A DNA stretch of 64,000 nt from Mongoliibacter ruber (GCF_003003005.1 NZ_PVTR01000002.1:396831-460830), one strand, 5' to 3'; shown: positions 35,776 through 44,186, numbered from the stretch's first letter. The notes: generated from the sequence alone by a model not told the origin. Translations and numbers: made by a program.

Positions 35776-36474
35776 TTATTTTTTTGGAGAGAAGCCCGCA
35801 TTTTGCTCATCAAGAATTTTCTCTTTGTTTTTTTCGAAGTATCGACAAAAATGAGTGATGCTGCATTCCATACATTTTGGCTTACGCGCCAGACAGGTAT
35901 ACCTGCCGTGCAAAATCAACCAATGATGGGCTTTGTGTACATGCTCTTTTGGGATATGGCGTATCAATTGTTTTTCCACTTCCAAAGGCGTTTTGGCAGT
36001 CATTGTAACGAGGCCGAGTCTTCGGGAAACCCTGAAAACATGCGTATCCACTGCCATGTTGGGTTGGTTCCAGACCACAGAAGTGATGACATTGGCAGTT
36101 TTGCGGCCGACTCCCGGAAGTTTGACCAATTCATCCACTGTCGAGGGTACTTCTGCATTGAAGTCCTCCACCAGCATTTTGGCCATGCCGATGAGGTGTT
36201 TGGTTTTGTTGTTGGGATATGAAATGGACTTGATGTAGGGAAAAAGCTCATCGAAATTGGTAGCAGCAAGATGGTACGGCGTAGGGAAATCCCTGAAAAT
36301 TGCAGGAGTTGTTAGGTTGACACGCTTGTCTGTACATTGAGCAGAGAGGGCTACAGCAACCAACAACTGATAGGGATTTTCATATACCAATTCAGTTTCT
36401 GCCACCGGCATGTTTTCGGAAAAATGGTTGATAAATGCGGTATACCTTTCTTTTTTAAGCATATTTTTAAGCAT
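35776..36474 (-). CDS. nth: Endonuclease III (DNA glycosylase/AP lyase)
   Basis: The protein has 232 residues (or 228 from the second in-frame ATG at 36462). The catalytic Lys lies in LSAQCTDKRVN, the helix-hairpin-helix is VKLPGVGRKTANVI, and the catalytic Asp is in VDTHVFRVSRRLG. The [4Fe-4S] ligands are four cysteines in the CX6CX2CX5C pattern (YTCLARKPKCMECSITHFC). The enzyme removes oxidised pyrimidines in base excision repair. The stop lies 2 bp before the asnB start codon; the shared transcript is probably incidental. The region before the start has a short direct repeat (TTAAGCATATT). Confidence 0.95.
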   Translation of the reverse strand: MLKNMLKKERYTAFINHFSENMPVAETELVYENPYQLLVAVALSAQCTDKRVNLTTPAIFRDFPTPYHLAATNFDELFPYIKSISYPNNKTKHLIGMAKMLVEDFNAEVPSTVDELVKLPGVGRKTANVITSVVWNQPNMAVDTHVFRVSRRLGLVTMTAKTPLEVEKQLIRHIPKEHVHKAHHWLILHGRYTCLARKPKCMECSITHFCRYFEKNKEKILDEQNAGFSPKK

Positions 36475-36674
36475 ATTATTTTATTAGATGATCAAAAATA
36501 TATCTGGATACTGATTGATACTTTGATATTCATGGATATTATCCATCTATACTTTGCAGATCTCCCTTGTCTTTTTGATTTTAGTTTTTGGGAAGAAGAC
36601 TTCAGTATTCCTCATACATTAAAACAAGAATACCAAACTTTCGTTTTTCTTCCAGTTAACAATCTCCTTTAATT

Positions 36675-37532
36675 ATGAAAAATCTCAAAATTTTTGGGAT
36701 CTTATTACTGATTTCAATTTTTTTTCAATCCTGCCAAAGGGATGCTGAATCACCATTAGACGCCAATCAGGCTTTGGAAATTTTTGACCTGAGTTATGGT
36801 GATGATCCAAGGCAAAAAATGGATGTTTTCCTCCCTGCAGGTAGGTCTCAGACTTCCACAAGGGTCTTGGTATGGGTACATGGGGGTTCGTGGATGGATG
36901 GTGACAAATCTGAATTTGTGAGTTTCAAGCCATGGTTTGAAAATGCCCAAGAGAATTATGCTTATGTGTCTTTGAACTATAGGCTTTTTGATCTGGGAAC
37001 CGGATCCAACAGGTTTCCTAGTCAGGAAGAAGATATGATTGCAGCCATGGATTTGATTCAATCCAAGCTTTCAGATTGGAATGTTTCTGAGGAATTGGTA
37101 ATGGCGGGAGCATCCGCAGGAGGGCATTTGACCTTGTTGCACAGTTACAAAAACAACTCAGACGGGCTGGTCAAAACAGCCGTGGCTTTATTTCCGCCGA
37201 CCGATCTTATAGGAATGTTGACCGTAAATAATTTGGCTCCTTTTCTTTTCCAAGCCTTGATTGGAAATCCGGAGCAGGACAAACAGAAGTTTTTGGATTC
37301 CTCACCGCTGACTTTCGTGGAATCGGGGTCTGTTCCCACTGCATTTTTTCATGGGACTGCGGATACTGTTGTACCGGTTCAGCAGAGTTATGATCTGGAA
37401 ACAGCGCTTGAAAAAGAGGGAGTACCCTTTTTAAGTAGGTATTATGCAGGTCAGGGTCATGGATTTACGGAGCAGACCTATAGAGACTTGATTTTCGAGG
37501 TGGAGGACTTTATTCAAGAAAACAGGCCATAA
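36675..37532 (+). CDS. Secreted alpha/beta hydrolase lipoprotein (carboxylesterase-like)
   Basis: The protein has 285 residues. A lipoprotein signal ends at ISIFFQSC. The alpha/beta hydrolase fold shows the oxyanion stretch VLVWVHGGSWMDGDK, the nucleophile elbow MAGASAGGH (G-x-S-x-G), and late catalytic residues in FFHGTADTVVPVQQ (Asp) and GQGHGF (His). It resembles the BD-FAE/esterase branch that acts on short-chain or acyl esters of sugars. It sits divergently from nth and convergently with the sigma-factor operon. A hairpin at its 3' end has its U tract on the minus strand. Confidence 0.88.
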   Translation: MKNLKIFGILLLISIFFQSCQRDAESPLDANQALEIFDLSYGDDPRQKMDVFLPAGRSQTSTRVLVWVHGGSWMDGDKSEFVSFKPWFENAQENYAYVSLNYRLFDLGTGSNRFPSQEEDMIAAMDLIQSKLSDWNVSEELVMAGASAGGHLTLLHSYKNNSDGLVKTAVALFPPTDLIGMLTVNNLAPFLFQALIGNPEQDKQKFLDSSPLTFVESGSVPTAFFHGTADTVVPVQQSYDLETALEKEGVPFLSRYYAGQGHGFTEQTYRDLIFEVEDFIQENRP

Positions 37533-37536
37533 AAAA

Positions 37537-37564
37537 GACCTGAAAGCTTTAAGGCTTTCAGGTC
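37537..37564 (-). terminator. Rho-independent terminator of the 38.4-37.6 kb sigma operon
   Basis: GACCTGAAAGC (37537-37547) pairs perfectly with GCTTTCAGGTC (37554-37564). A run of six A on the plus strand (37531-37536) gives a six-U tract on the minus transcript, so it terminates the minus-strand operon. It lies just past the alpha/beta hydrolase stop and may also end that message weakly. Confidence 0.75.
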
Positions 37565-37573
37565 ACCGTCAAT

Positions 37574-37816
37574 CTAAAACGATTTTATTTTTTCGAGTCC
37601 GGTAGACTTAGCATTCTTGAGAATGCTCTTTACTACTTTTTCAGAAGGGTGTAAAACGAGTTCGTCCAGTTGTTCGATGGTGCTCAGCAGATCAAGGTAT
37701 TCTTGCATCAAAGTACCATCTTCGCGCAAGGCCTGCACCAATTGCTCATTTTCTTCCTCACTCATTTCCTGGTACACATATCTTACCAGGTCATTTGGGG
37801 TAAAAGGTTTTGTCAT
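37574..37816 (-). CDS. Small sigma-associated protein, possible anti-sigma factor
   Basis: This 80-residue acidic, helical protein starts at ATG 37814-37816, inside the 3' end of the sigma-factor gene (26-bp overlap). The N-terminal FTPNDLVRYVYQEMSEEENE stretch resembles the short anti-sigma-like partners of Bacteroidota ECF factors. No transmembrane helix and no zinc-binding cysteines are present, so any control must be cytoplasmic. Function is inferred from position only. A strong terminator lies immediately after the stop. Confidence 0.65.
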   Translation of the reverse strand: MTKPFTPNDLVRYVYQEMSEEENEQLVQALREDGTLMQEYLDLLSTIEQLDELVLHPSEKVVKSILKNAKSTGLEKIKSF

Positions 37817-38393
37817 AGGCAACGTTTAATTGTTTCATTTTTTTTCTCATGTTGATCAGTGCATAACGCATTCTTCCAAGGGCAGTATTGATGCTTACAC
37901 CGGTTTGTTCGGCAATTTCCTGAAAACTCAAATCCATGTAGTGCCTCATGATCAGCACTTGTTTTTGAGTCTCTGGGAGTTCGTCAATAAGTTTTCTCAC
38001 AAGTTCCAAGGTATCTTCCTTGATTTTGTGATCCTCTATTGTTTCTTCAGCAAACCTCAGCGTGTTGAAGATACTTTCACCATCCTCCATGACAATGGTG
38101 GGATAGCGTTTACGTTTTCTGAAATAATCTATGGCCAAGTTGTGCGCAATACGCATCAACCATGGTTGGAATTTTCCTTCTTCGTTATATTTATCGGAAT
38201 TCAAGGTGTGGACTACTTTTACAAATACATCCTGAAGTAAATCTTCTGCAACGCCTTGGTCTTTCACGATAAGGTAGATGGTGGTATACACCCTTGATTT
38301 ATACTTTTCTACCAGTTGTTCAAATGCGATTTCATTTCCGCTTCTGTACTGCTTGATCAGTTCAGAGTCCTTAGGACCAATCCTTTTACTCAT
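37791..38393 (-). CDS. ECF-type RNA polymerase sigma factor
   Basis: The protein has 200 residues. Region 2 is AEDLLQDVFVKVVHTLN with a WLMRIAHNLAIDYFRKRKR stretch. Region 4 is DLSFQEIAEQTGVSINTALGRM (helix-turn-helix). It differs from the sigma factor at 4543 in both linker and length and is not part of a CHAT operon. The small acidic gene downstream overlaps it by 26 bp and is its likely regulator. The 532-bp intergenic region upstream is AT-rich; the promoter was not pinned down. Confidence 0.92.
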   Translation of the reverse strand: MSKRIGPKDSELIKQYRSGNEIAFEQLVEKYKSRVYTTIYLIVKDQGVAEDLLQDVFVKVVHTLNSDKYNEEGKFQPWLMRIAHNLAIDYFRKRKRYPTIVMEDGESIFNTLRFAEETIEDHKIKEDTLELVRKLIDELPETQKQVLIMRHYMDLSFQEIAEQTGVSINTALGRMRYALINMRKKMKQLNVAYDKTFYPK

Positions 38394-38925
38394 ACAAATT
38401 TGAATTTAAATAACGTAGAGGTTTATGCCATAGTATAAGATTAGTAGTGAAACATTTAAAAGATGCAAACCAAATGTATTGATTCAGATAGAATGATGCA
38501 ATAGAATGATGTGTTTTTTTAAAACTCTCTATTACTAAAAAAAGATGCACTGTTAATTCTTGTACTATTCCCGAAAATAAAAAAATAAAATTTTGAATAT
38601 TTGTCGATTTTCGAAACACTAATATGTGAAAATTGAAGCTTATTTTTTATTGATATGGGAAATTATTTTTTTCGGAAAAATTTTAAATCCAATCCAAAAA
38701 TCAAATTGTAGCCGTTGATTGGAATTATCCGATTAAGGTGGAGTACTTTTTTATGAATTTCTTACCTTCGTTTTTCAGATGTAATTCTTGGTAAGAATTG
38801 ATCTTTAGCAACCCTTAGTTTAGTTGGGTTAAGTGTCATTTAGATTCTCAGTGGGTTGAGGTACGGGGTGCAATAATTATAGAAAACAGCTAAATCAGAC
38901 AAGGAAAATAATAAATAGAAAGTAT
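38394..38925. other. AT-rich divergent intergenic region
   Basis: A 532-bp stretch between the minus-strand sigma gene and the plus-strand DUF3127 gene. It contains no supported coding frame. A TACCTTCG box, close to TAnnTTTG, lies around 38764 and could serve the DUF3127 gene with a leader of about 150 bases, but no matching TTG was seen. I see no tRNA and no convincing riboswitch. Confidence 0.4.
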
Positions 38926-39291
38926 ATGGAACTAAGTGGAAAAGTATTTCAGGTAAACGCTGAGATAAATGGAACAGGAAGAAATGGACAGTGGAGGAAA
39001 CAAGAGGTTATCTTGGAAACTCAAGGCAATTATCCAAAAAAAGTCTGCGTGACTATTTGGGGAGATAGCATTGACCAGTTCAAATTGAAAGCCGGTGAAG
39101 AAGTCAATGCCAGCATAGACATCGAAAGCCGTGAATACAACGGTAAGTGGTACACTGATGTGAAAGCATGGAAAATAGAAAAGCAAGGGGGGGCAAGCAA
39201 TGCTCCATCGGCAGCTACTTCTCAAAAGGGCGGTACCCCTGATGTTACCACCTTTGGTGACGACAGTTCAGAAGATATTTTGCCTTTCTAA
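38926..39291 (+). CDS. DUF3127 (OB-fold-like) protein with acidic C-terminal tip
   Basis: The protein has 121 residues and a beta-rich core (ELSGKVFQVNAEINGTGRNG, then KKVCVTIWGDSIDQF and WYTDVKAWKIE), matching DUF3127, a Bacteroidota family with an OB-like fold. The C-terminus is an Ala/Ser/Gly linker ending DDSSEDILPF, an acidic tip much like the protein-binding tail of single-stranded DNA-binding proteins. It may therefore bind nucleic acid and recruit partners, but this is inference. The gene is monocistronic and ends in a strong terminator. Confidence 0.85.
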   Translation: MELSGKVFQVNAEINGTGRNGQWRKQEVILETQGNYPKKVCVTIWGDSIDQFKLKAGEEVNASIDIESREYNGKWYTDVKAWKIEKQGGASNAPSAATSQKGGTPDVTTFGDDSSEDILPF

Positions 39292-39312
39292 GTCATTTTA
39301 GCTTTTAGGAGT

Positions 39313-39351
39313 AAAAAAGAGATGCTGATTGTGAATTAGCATCTCTTTTTT
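39313..39351 (+). terminator. Strong, near-symmetric Rho-independent terminator
   Basis: AAAAAAGAGATGCT (39313-39326) and AGCATCTCTTTTTT (39338-39351) form a perfect 14-bp stem that can extend by three pairs into the loop. The long U tract follows on the plus strand, and the A run gives a U tract on the minus strand. It ends the DUF3127 message. Confidence 0.85.
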
Positions 39352-39517
39352 TTGCGAATTACGGAGAGGTTTGAAATTTTTGATGGTTTAAAAAAAAAGA
39401 TTAGTTTTAGATGAGAAAAAGCTGGACCAATCTGCAATGTGAATATCAATTGGGCCAACTCGGCTGGTGGAATGACAGGGAAATGTAGTTGTACATGATT
39501 TAGTAAGGGAAAATTTT

Positions 39518-41587
39518 ATGGCAATAAAAGAAATCAAAGTTTCACCTGAGTTTAAAACTCAAACCACAAAGGCAGTTTTTGCTATTATTTTCTTTTTTTT
39601 CATCTATATATTGATGTTGTCGATGGCTATAGGTCTGACAGTATTATGTGTATTTGGTGGGTTAAAATTGATTTCTATAAAAATCTCATTATTGACAATA
39701 GTCTTGGGATTGGGATTGGCAAGTTTGGGAATTCTTGTACTCTTCTTTTTATTGAAATTTATTTTCAAGTCTCACAAACCCGATCGGTCTCATCTTTTGG
39801 AAGTAAGCAAAAAAAATGAACCAGAGTTATTTAGTCAGATTGAGGATATAGTAAAAAAAGTTGGGACGAAGTTTCCAAAAAAAATCTATTTATCCTCGGA
39901 TGTTAATGCTGCAGTTTTTTACGACTCTAGTTTTTGGAGTATGTTTTTACCTGTTGAAAAAAACCTTCAAATAGGGATGGGACTTGTAAATACCGTTTCC
40001 AAATCGGAGCTTATTGCCATTTTGAGCCATGAGTTTGGCCATTTTTCTCAAAAAACCATGAAAGTAGGGAGTTATGTATACAATGTAAACCAAGTAATAT
40101 TCAACCTTCTTTTTGAAAATGAATCTTATGATCAATTGATCCAAAAGTGGGCAAATTTGAGTGGCTATTTTTCAATTTTTGTTGTGATTGCTGTAAAAAT
40201 AATTGATGGTGTAAAATGGGTATTGAAAAGAATGTATGGACTCATAAACATGAGTTACATGGGACTATCAAGAGAAATGGAATTTCATGCAGACGAAATA
40301 GCAGCGCATGTGACTGGATATAATCCTTTGCAAAGTTCTTTGTTGAGAATGTCTTTAGCAGATCTTTCCTTTAATCAAGTATTGTCATTTTATGATAATA
40401 AAATAACAACCAATAAGAAAAGTGAAAACTTATATAAGAACCACTTATTTGTCATGCATCTTCTTGCGAAGGAGAACAATATTAAAATCAAAGAGGGTTT
40501 TCCAGCAGTGTCTTTTGAGGAATTAAACAAATTCAATAAGTCTAAATTGGTAGTTAAAGATCAATGGGCCTCGCATCCAAGTATTGAAGACAGAATAGAG
40601 ATGCTGGAAAAAACGGGATTGAATTCAAACATTATAGACCATACACCAGCAAACCAATTGTTTCGCAACATTGATAAAGTTCAAAAAGATTTAACCAATA
40701 AGATTTTTAAACAAGTTCAATACCAAGAACAACCATCCGATATGTCTTTTAATGAGTTTCAGATAGAATTCGAAAAAGAATTTTTGGAAAACAAATTTGA
40801 TGACATTTATAATGGATACTATGATAATAAAGACCCTATGGAATTTGATTTGAATGCTGTAGGAAACAATGTATTAAAAATTGATTTAGAGGAATTATAC
40901 TCAGATCAAAATATTGATTTGGTGTATTCTGCGATTGCTTTACAAAATGACATTGAAACATTAAAGCTAATTTCAATTAAAGCCATTGATGTTAAAACTT
41001 TTGATTATGATGGAGAAAAGTATGATCAAAAAGACAGTAACAACCTACTTAGACAACTTGAATCAGATCTTGCAGGGTTACATGAAAAGGTTAGGCAAAA
41101 TGACATCAAAATTTTTCAATTTTTTCATAACTGCGAACGTCAAATCAACCAGACAAATTCTTTGCAATTCTTGTATGAAGAGTATTTCAAAATTTCCAGC
41201 GAATTTGGAGCCAAATATCTAATCTGCGAGAAGCTGTCAAATGAATTACAATTTGTAAATGAAATTACACCTTTTGAACAGATTCGATCAAATTTCCAGC
41301 GGATTGAAGCTATAGAGGAAGATCTTAAAAGTGGGATAAGGGAAATACTTTCTAACAATATTTTCCAGTCTGAAATTAGCCAAAAAATTAAAGAAAACTT
41401 TGATTTATATATTTCCAAGAATTGGAAGTATTTTTTAAATGAAAAATACTTAGATAGTAATTTGGAAATTTTGTTTAATGCAATGAATGACTATACATTT
41501 CTTTTATCAAAATCGTCTTTTTTATTAAAAAAGAATTTGTTGAATTATCAGGTGGAGCTGACTAGAACAACGCATAATTTGGTTTAA
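39518..41587 (+). CDS. Membrane M48-family zinc metallopeptidase with long C-terminal helical region
   Basis: The protein has 689 residues. Two membrane helices lie at about 18-48 and 56-84. The zinc motif HEFGH is at residues 171-175, in AILSHEFGHFSQ, and a further Glu ligand lies in REMEFHADEIAA. A third hydrophobic segment is near 212-235. The last 290 residues are charged and helical, with no domain I recognise. M48 peptidases such as HtpX act on membrane proteins at the cytoplasmic face. The gene stands alone between a strong terminator and the DinB-like gene. Its DNA is visibly more AT-rich than its neighbours, which suggests recent acquisition or relaxed codon use. Confidence 0.85.
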   Translation: MAIKEIKVSPEFKTQTTKAVFAIIFFFFIYILMLSMAIGLTVLCVFGGLKLISIKISLLTIVLGLGLASLGILVLFFLLKFIFKSHKPDRSHLLEVSKKNEPELFSQIEDIVKKVGTKFPKKIYLSSDVNAAVFYDSSFWSMFLPVEKNLQIGMGLVNTVSKSELIAILSHEFGHFSQKTMKVGSYVYNVNQVIFNLLFENESYDQLIQKWANLSGYFSIFVVIAVKIIDGVKWVLKRMYGLINMSYMGLSREMEFHADEIAAHVTGYNPLQSSLLRMSLADLSFNQVLSFYDNKITTNKKSENLYKNHLFVMHLLAKENNIKIKEGFPAVSFEELNKFNKSKLVVKDQWASHPSIEDRIEMLEKTGLNSNIIDHTPANQLFRNIDKVQKDLTNKIFKQVQYQEQPSDMSFNEFQIEFEKEFLENKFDDIYNGYYDNKDPMEFDLNAVGNNVLKIDLEELYSDQNIDLVYSAIALQNDIETLKLISIKAIDVKTFDYDGEKYDQKDSNNLLRQLESDLAGLHEKVRQNDIKIFQFFHNCERQINQTNSLQFLYEEYFKISSEFGAKYLICEKLSNELQFVNEITPFEQIRSNFQRIEAIEEDLKSGIREILSNNIFQSEISQKIKENFDLYISKNWKYFLNEKYLDSNLEILFNAMNDYTFLLSKSSFLLKKNLLNYQVELTRTTHNLV

Positions 41588-41620
41588 CATTTACGAAGCT
41601 ATGCGGAAAAATAATTTCAA

Positions 41621-41628
41621 TAATTTTG
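41621..41628 (+). promoter_or_regulatory. TAnnTTTG promoter element before the DinB-like gene
   Basis: TAATTTTG matches the Bacteroidota -7 consensus and lies 16 bases before the ATG at 41645, giving a leader of about 10 bases. It is part of the 15-mer also found at 31587-31601. No TTG is present at the -33 spacing. Confidence 0.45.
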
Positions 41629-41644
41629 TGAAGCCATAATTTGA

Positions 41645-42124
41645 ATGGAAAGAAATAAGGAACTTGCAAATAGGTTAAACGAAGTCCTACTGAATGGGGC
41701 ATGGATAGCGAATACCAATTTCAAAATGGAAATTGAAAGCCTCACTTGGCTGCAAGCGACTAAGAAAATGGGAAATTTGAACTCAATTGCTGCCTTGACT
41801 TTTCATGTTAACTATTATTTAGGTGGAATTGTAAATGTTTTTAAAGGTGGTGCCTTAGACATTCGGGATAAATACAGTTTTGAACTGCCACCGATTGAAT
41901 CAGCATCCGACTGGAATAAATTGATCAAGGATTTTCTGGTCAATTCAGAAAAATTTGTTGAGGAAGTTGCCAAGCTACCAGATAGCAAATTGGACGAAGC
42001 CTTTGTGGATGAAAAATACGGAAGCTACCTGCGAAATATTGAAGGGGTTATTGAACACTGTTATTATCATCTTGGGCAAATTGTTTTGATTAAAAAGATG
42101 ATTCCACCAATGACAGATTTGTAG
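41645..42124 (+). CDS. DinB/DUF1572-like four-helix protein
   Basis: The protein has 159 residues. The helical bundle carries His residues at the positions used for metal binding in the DinB superfamily (TFHVNYYLGG and IEHCYYHLGQIVLIKK). Family members may act as metal-dependent thiol transferases or have no known activity; none is proven here. Unusually, the last codons and stop (ATGACAGATTTGTAG) are part of the repeat element that begins at 42109, so the natural C-terminus may have been a little different. It is convergent with the purK-purE operon. Confidence 0.82.
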   Translation: MERNKELANRLNEVLLNGAWIANTNFKMEIESLTWLQATKKMGNLNSIAALTFHVNYYLGGIVNVFKGGALDIRDKYSFELPPIESASDWNKLIKDFLVNSEKFVEEVAKLPDSKLDEAFVDEKYGSYLRNIEGVIEHCYYHLGQIVLIKKMIPPMTDL

Positions 42125-42441
42125 GGATCTTCACCCTGAGCGAAACGAAGAGTCTCATTCCTTGAGAGTAGGAGATCCCCCACAATACTGCGGGACAGGC
42201 TTTCACTACGTTCAGGATGACGTACACCAACTGTCATTTCCTTTCTGTAAATAATCATTAAGCTTCCCGCCATCCCAACGTTCTCTTCACCCGGAAACTG
42301 TCTTTCTCCAAACTTAAATCCCATATAGGCTCCGCCAATCATCAGGAGCAGGGTGATGGCCAGTAAGAGAAGCAAAGTTCCTAAAGGGATTTCCCAGTCT
42401 TCAGAACCTATGCGGAATTTGATGATTTTGTGAAAATCCAT
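42067..42441 (-). CDS. Small membrane protein with a repeat-derived C-terminus
   Basis: The frame is 124 residues. The first 60 look native: a short cytoplasmic start (MDFHKIIKFRIGSEDWEIP), one membrane helix (about 21-40, LGTLLLLLAITLLLMIGGAY) and a short charged segment. From about residue 64 the reading frame enters the repeat at 42109-42252 and reads IYRKEMTVGVRHPERSESLS. It then runs antisense into the DinB-like gene until a stop at 42067. The start lies 1 bp after the purE stop, so it probably belongs to the purK-purE operon. The native product was probably shorter; the tail is likely a product of repeat insertion. Function unknown. Confidence 0.5.
   Translation of the reverse strand: MDFHKIIKFRIGSEDWEIPLGTLLLLLAITLLLMIGGAYMGFKFGERQFPGEENVGMAGSLMIIYRKEMTVGVRHPERSESLSRSIVGDLLLSRNETLRFAQGEDPYKSVIGGIIFLIKTICPR
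42109..42252. repeat. Foldable interspersed repeat, copy 1 (144 bp)
   Basis: The element begins AATGACAGATTTGTAGGG and ends CTGTCATTTCCTTTCTGTAA plus AT; AATGACAG/CTGTCATT form 8-bp inverted ends. The inner part is nearly identical to copy 2 at 51760-51952 over the right-hand 95 bases (from about GTAGGAGATCCCCC), but lacks about 49 bases in the left half. Translated on the minus strand it gives the HPERSE peptide seen in many repeat-derived spurious frames. No transposase is encoded, so it is a MITE- or REP-like element. Confidence 0.8.
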
Positions 42442-42442
42442 A

Positions 42443-42958
42443 TTATTCGGAAAGGAATCTTTTCCAACCTTTAGCCTCTAGTTCTTCTGCTGATTCTATG
42501 ACTTTTTTCTTTAGACCTTCTTTAAATTGATCCAGGTTTTTACCCACTTGTGCATCAAAAGCTCCAATGATGGAAGCAGCCAATATACCTGCATTTTTGG
42601 CGCCGTTCAAAGCTACTGTGGCCACAGGAATACCACCAGGCATTTGTAATATCGAAAGAACACTGTCCCATCCATCGATGGAATTGGACGATTTGATGGG
42701 AACGCCTATGACGGGAAGTGAAGTCATGGAAGCAACCATTCCTGGCAAGTGGGCCGCACCGCCAGCACCTGCTATGATGACTTTAATCCCCCTTTCTCTT
42801 GCTGAGGTTGCATACTCTACCATTCTTTCCGGAGTTCTGTGGGCGGATACTACAGTAAGTTCGTACCCGACGCCCAATTCTTCCAAAGCTTGAGCCGCTT
42901 CTGCCATGATGGGTAAGTCAGATTTGCTACCCATGATGATTCCAACCTGTATGTCCAT
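42443..42958 (-). CDS. purE: 5-(carboxyamino)imidazole ribonucleotide mutase
   Basis: The protein has 171 residues. Class I PurE motifs are clear: IIMGSKSDLPIM, VSAHRTPERM, AGAGGAAHLPGMVA and LPVIGVPI. It converts N5-CAIR to CAIR in purine synthesis, using the product of PurK. It lies 1 bp after the purK stop and 1 bp before the small membrane gene start. The length is normal and all expected motifs are kept. Confidence 0.97.
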   Translation of the reverse strand: MDIQVGIIMGSKSDLPIMAEAAQALEELGVGYELTVVSAHRTPERMVEYATSARERGIKVIIAGAGGAAHLPGMVASMTSLPVIGVPIKSSNSIDGWDSVLSILQMPGGIPVATVALNGAKNAGILAASIIGAFDAQVGKNLDQFKEGLKKKVIESAEELEAKGWKRFLSE

Positions 42959-42959
42959 A

Positions 42960-44120
42960 TTATGCTTTTATTTTGATCAGAGATTTGATTTTATGAGCCC
43001 TTTCTTTGAGCTTTTCCGGATTGTCATCCAAGATGGTTACATGGCCCATCTTTCGAAATGGCTTGGTAAGTTTTTTGCCGTAAAGGTGCACATAGACACC
43101 TTTTTCGGACATGGCTTCGTCCAGACCTTCTACATAGGCCTCACCGGTAAAGCCATCTTCTCCCAATAGGTTTACCATGGCAGCAGGAGATCTCAGGCTT
43201 GTATCTCCCAAAGGCATTCCCATTACTGCCCTGAGGTGTTGTTCAAATTGTGAAGTAATATTGGCTTCTATCGTGTGGTGCCCGCTATTGTGGGGTCTCG
43301 GAGCGATTTCATTGACAAGTATCTCTCCGGTTTTGGTGACAAACATTTCCACTGCCAAAATTCCCACCATATCCAATTCTTGGATTACCTGAAGTGCTAC
43401 TTCTTTGGCTTTGTTTTCTATATCTTCGGATATTTCTGCAGGAGCAAATAAAAATTCCACCAGATTTGCAGTTGGATGAAAAGCACATTCTACAGCTGGG
43501 AATGCTTTTACCTCTCCATGTTGATTTTTAGAAACAATCACAGCGATTTCTTTATCGAAATCAATTAGTTTTTCTAACAATCCAGGTGCCTCAAAGGCCT
43601 TATCTAAGTCGGCCTCTGAACGAAGGACTTGTACCCCTCTGCCATCATAACCCTCTTTTCCAAGTTTGTTGACTGCAGGCAGAAAATTTTTATTGGCAAT
43701 TACCGCATTTTTATTGTCTGTCAGGATAAATTCTGCTGTAGGAATTCCTTTGTTTTGATAAAATTCCTTTTGCGTCCTTTTGTCCTGAATCAGCTTGATA
43801 ATATGAGGTTGAGGAAATACTTCTTTTCCTTCTTTAGCCAGTGCATCCAGCGCGTCTGTGTTGACATTTTCTATTTCGATGGTGATGACATCACAATTTT
43901 TCCCGAAATTATAAACTGTGTCATAATCTGTTAGGCTACCTTGTGTAAATTCCTGGCAGATGGATTTACAGGGTGCATTGAAATCTGGATCAAGGATGTG
44001 GATGTCAATATTATAATTGATGGCAGATTGTATAAACATGCGGCCCAATTGACCACCTCCAAGGATGCCTAAAGTTTTTTGTTGGTAATTCTTTTGCACA
44101 GGGAAAAGATTTGGTTGCAC
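42960..44120 (-). CDS. purK: 5-(carboxyamino)imidazole ribonucleotide synthase
   Basis: The protein has 386 residues with an ATP-grasp fold. The N-terminal Rossmann part has TLGILGGGQLGRMFIQSA. GKEGYDGRGVQVLR is the central ATP loop, and VNEIAPRPHNSGHHTIEA is the C-terminal catalytic segment. It makes N5-CAIR from AIR, bicarbonate and ATP. The start is GTG at 44120. No ATG is available upstream of the GGGQ motif, and a TAnnTTTG-like box on the minus strand (TATTTTTG) overlaps this GTG. The true start may therefore be the next GTG at 44099. Confidence 0.95.
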   Translation of the reverse strand: MQPNLFPVQKNYQQKTLGILGGGQLGRMFIQSAINYNIDIHILDPDFNAPCKSICQEFTQGSLTDYDTVYNFGKNCDVITIEIENVNTDALDALAKEGKEVFPQPHIIKLIQDKRTQKEFYQNKGIPTAEFILTDNKNAVIANKNFLPAVNKLGKEGYDGRGVQVLRSEADLDKAFEAPGLLEKLIDFDKEIAVIVSKNQHGEVKAFPAVECAFHPTANLVEFLFAPAEISEDIENKAKEVALQVIQELDMVGILAVEMFVTKTGEILVNEIAPRPHNSGHHTIEANITSQFEQHLRAVMGMPLGDTSLRSPAAMVNLLGEDGFTGEAYVEGLDEAMSEKGVYVHLYGKKLTKPFRKMGHVTILDDNPEKLKERAHKIKSLIKIKA

Positions 44121-44164
44121 AAAAATAAAGGAAAATGTATGGTATGTAAGGGCTACATCATAAA

Positions 44165-44186
44165 AAAACCCGCCGGAGCGGGTTTT
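44165..44186 (-). terminator. Rho-independent terminator of the small membrane gene at 44207
   Basis: AAAACCCGC (44165-44173), loop CGGA, GCGGGTTTT (44178-44186). On the minus strand the stem is followed by a run of U from the A tract at 44162-44168. It separates the small membrane gene from purK. Confidence 0.8.

Noticed and set aside
38386-38619. 77-codon minus-strand frame upstream of the sigma factor
   Set aside because: It overlaps the sigma start and lies in a very AT-rich non-coding stretch; no family likeness.
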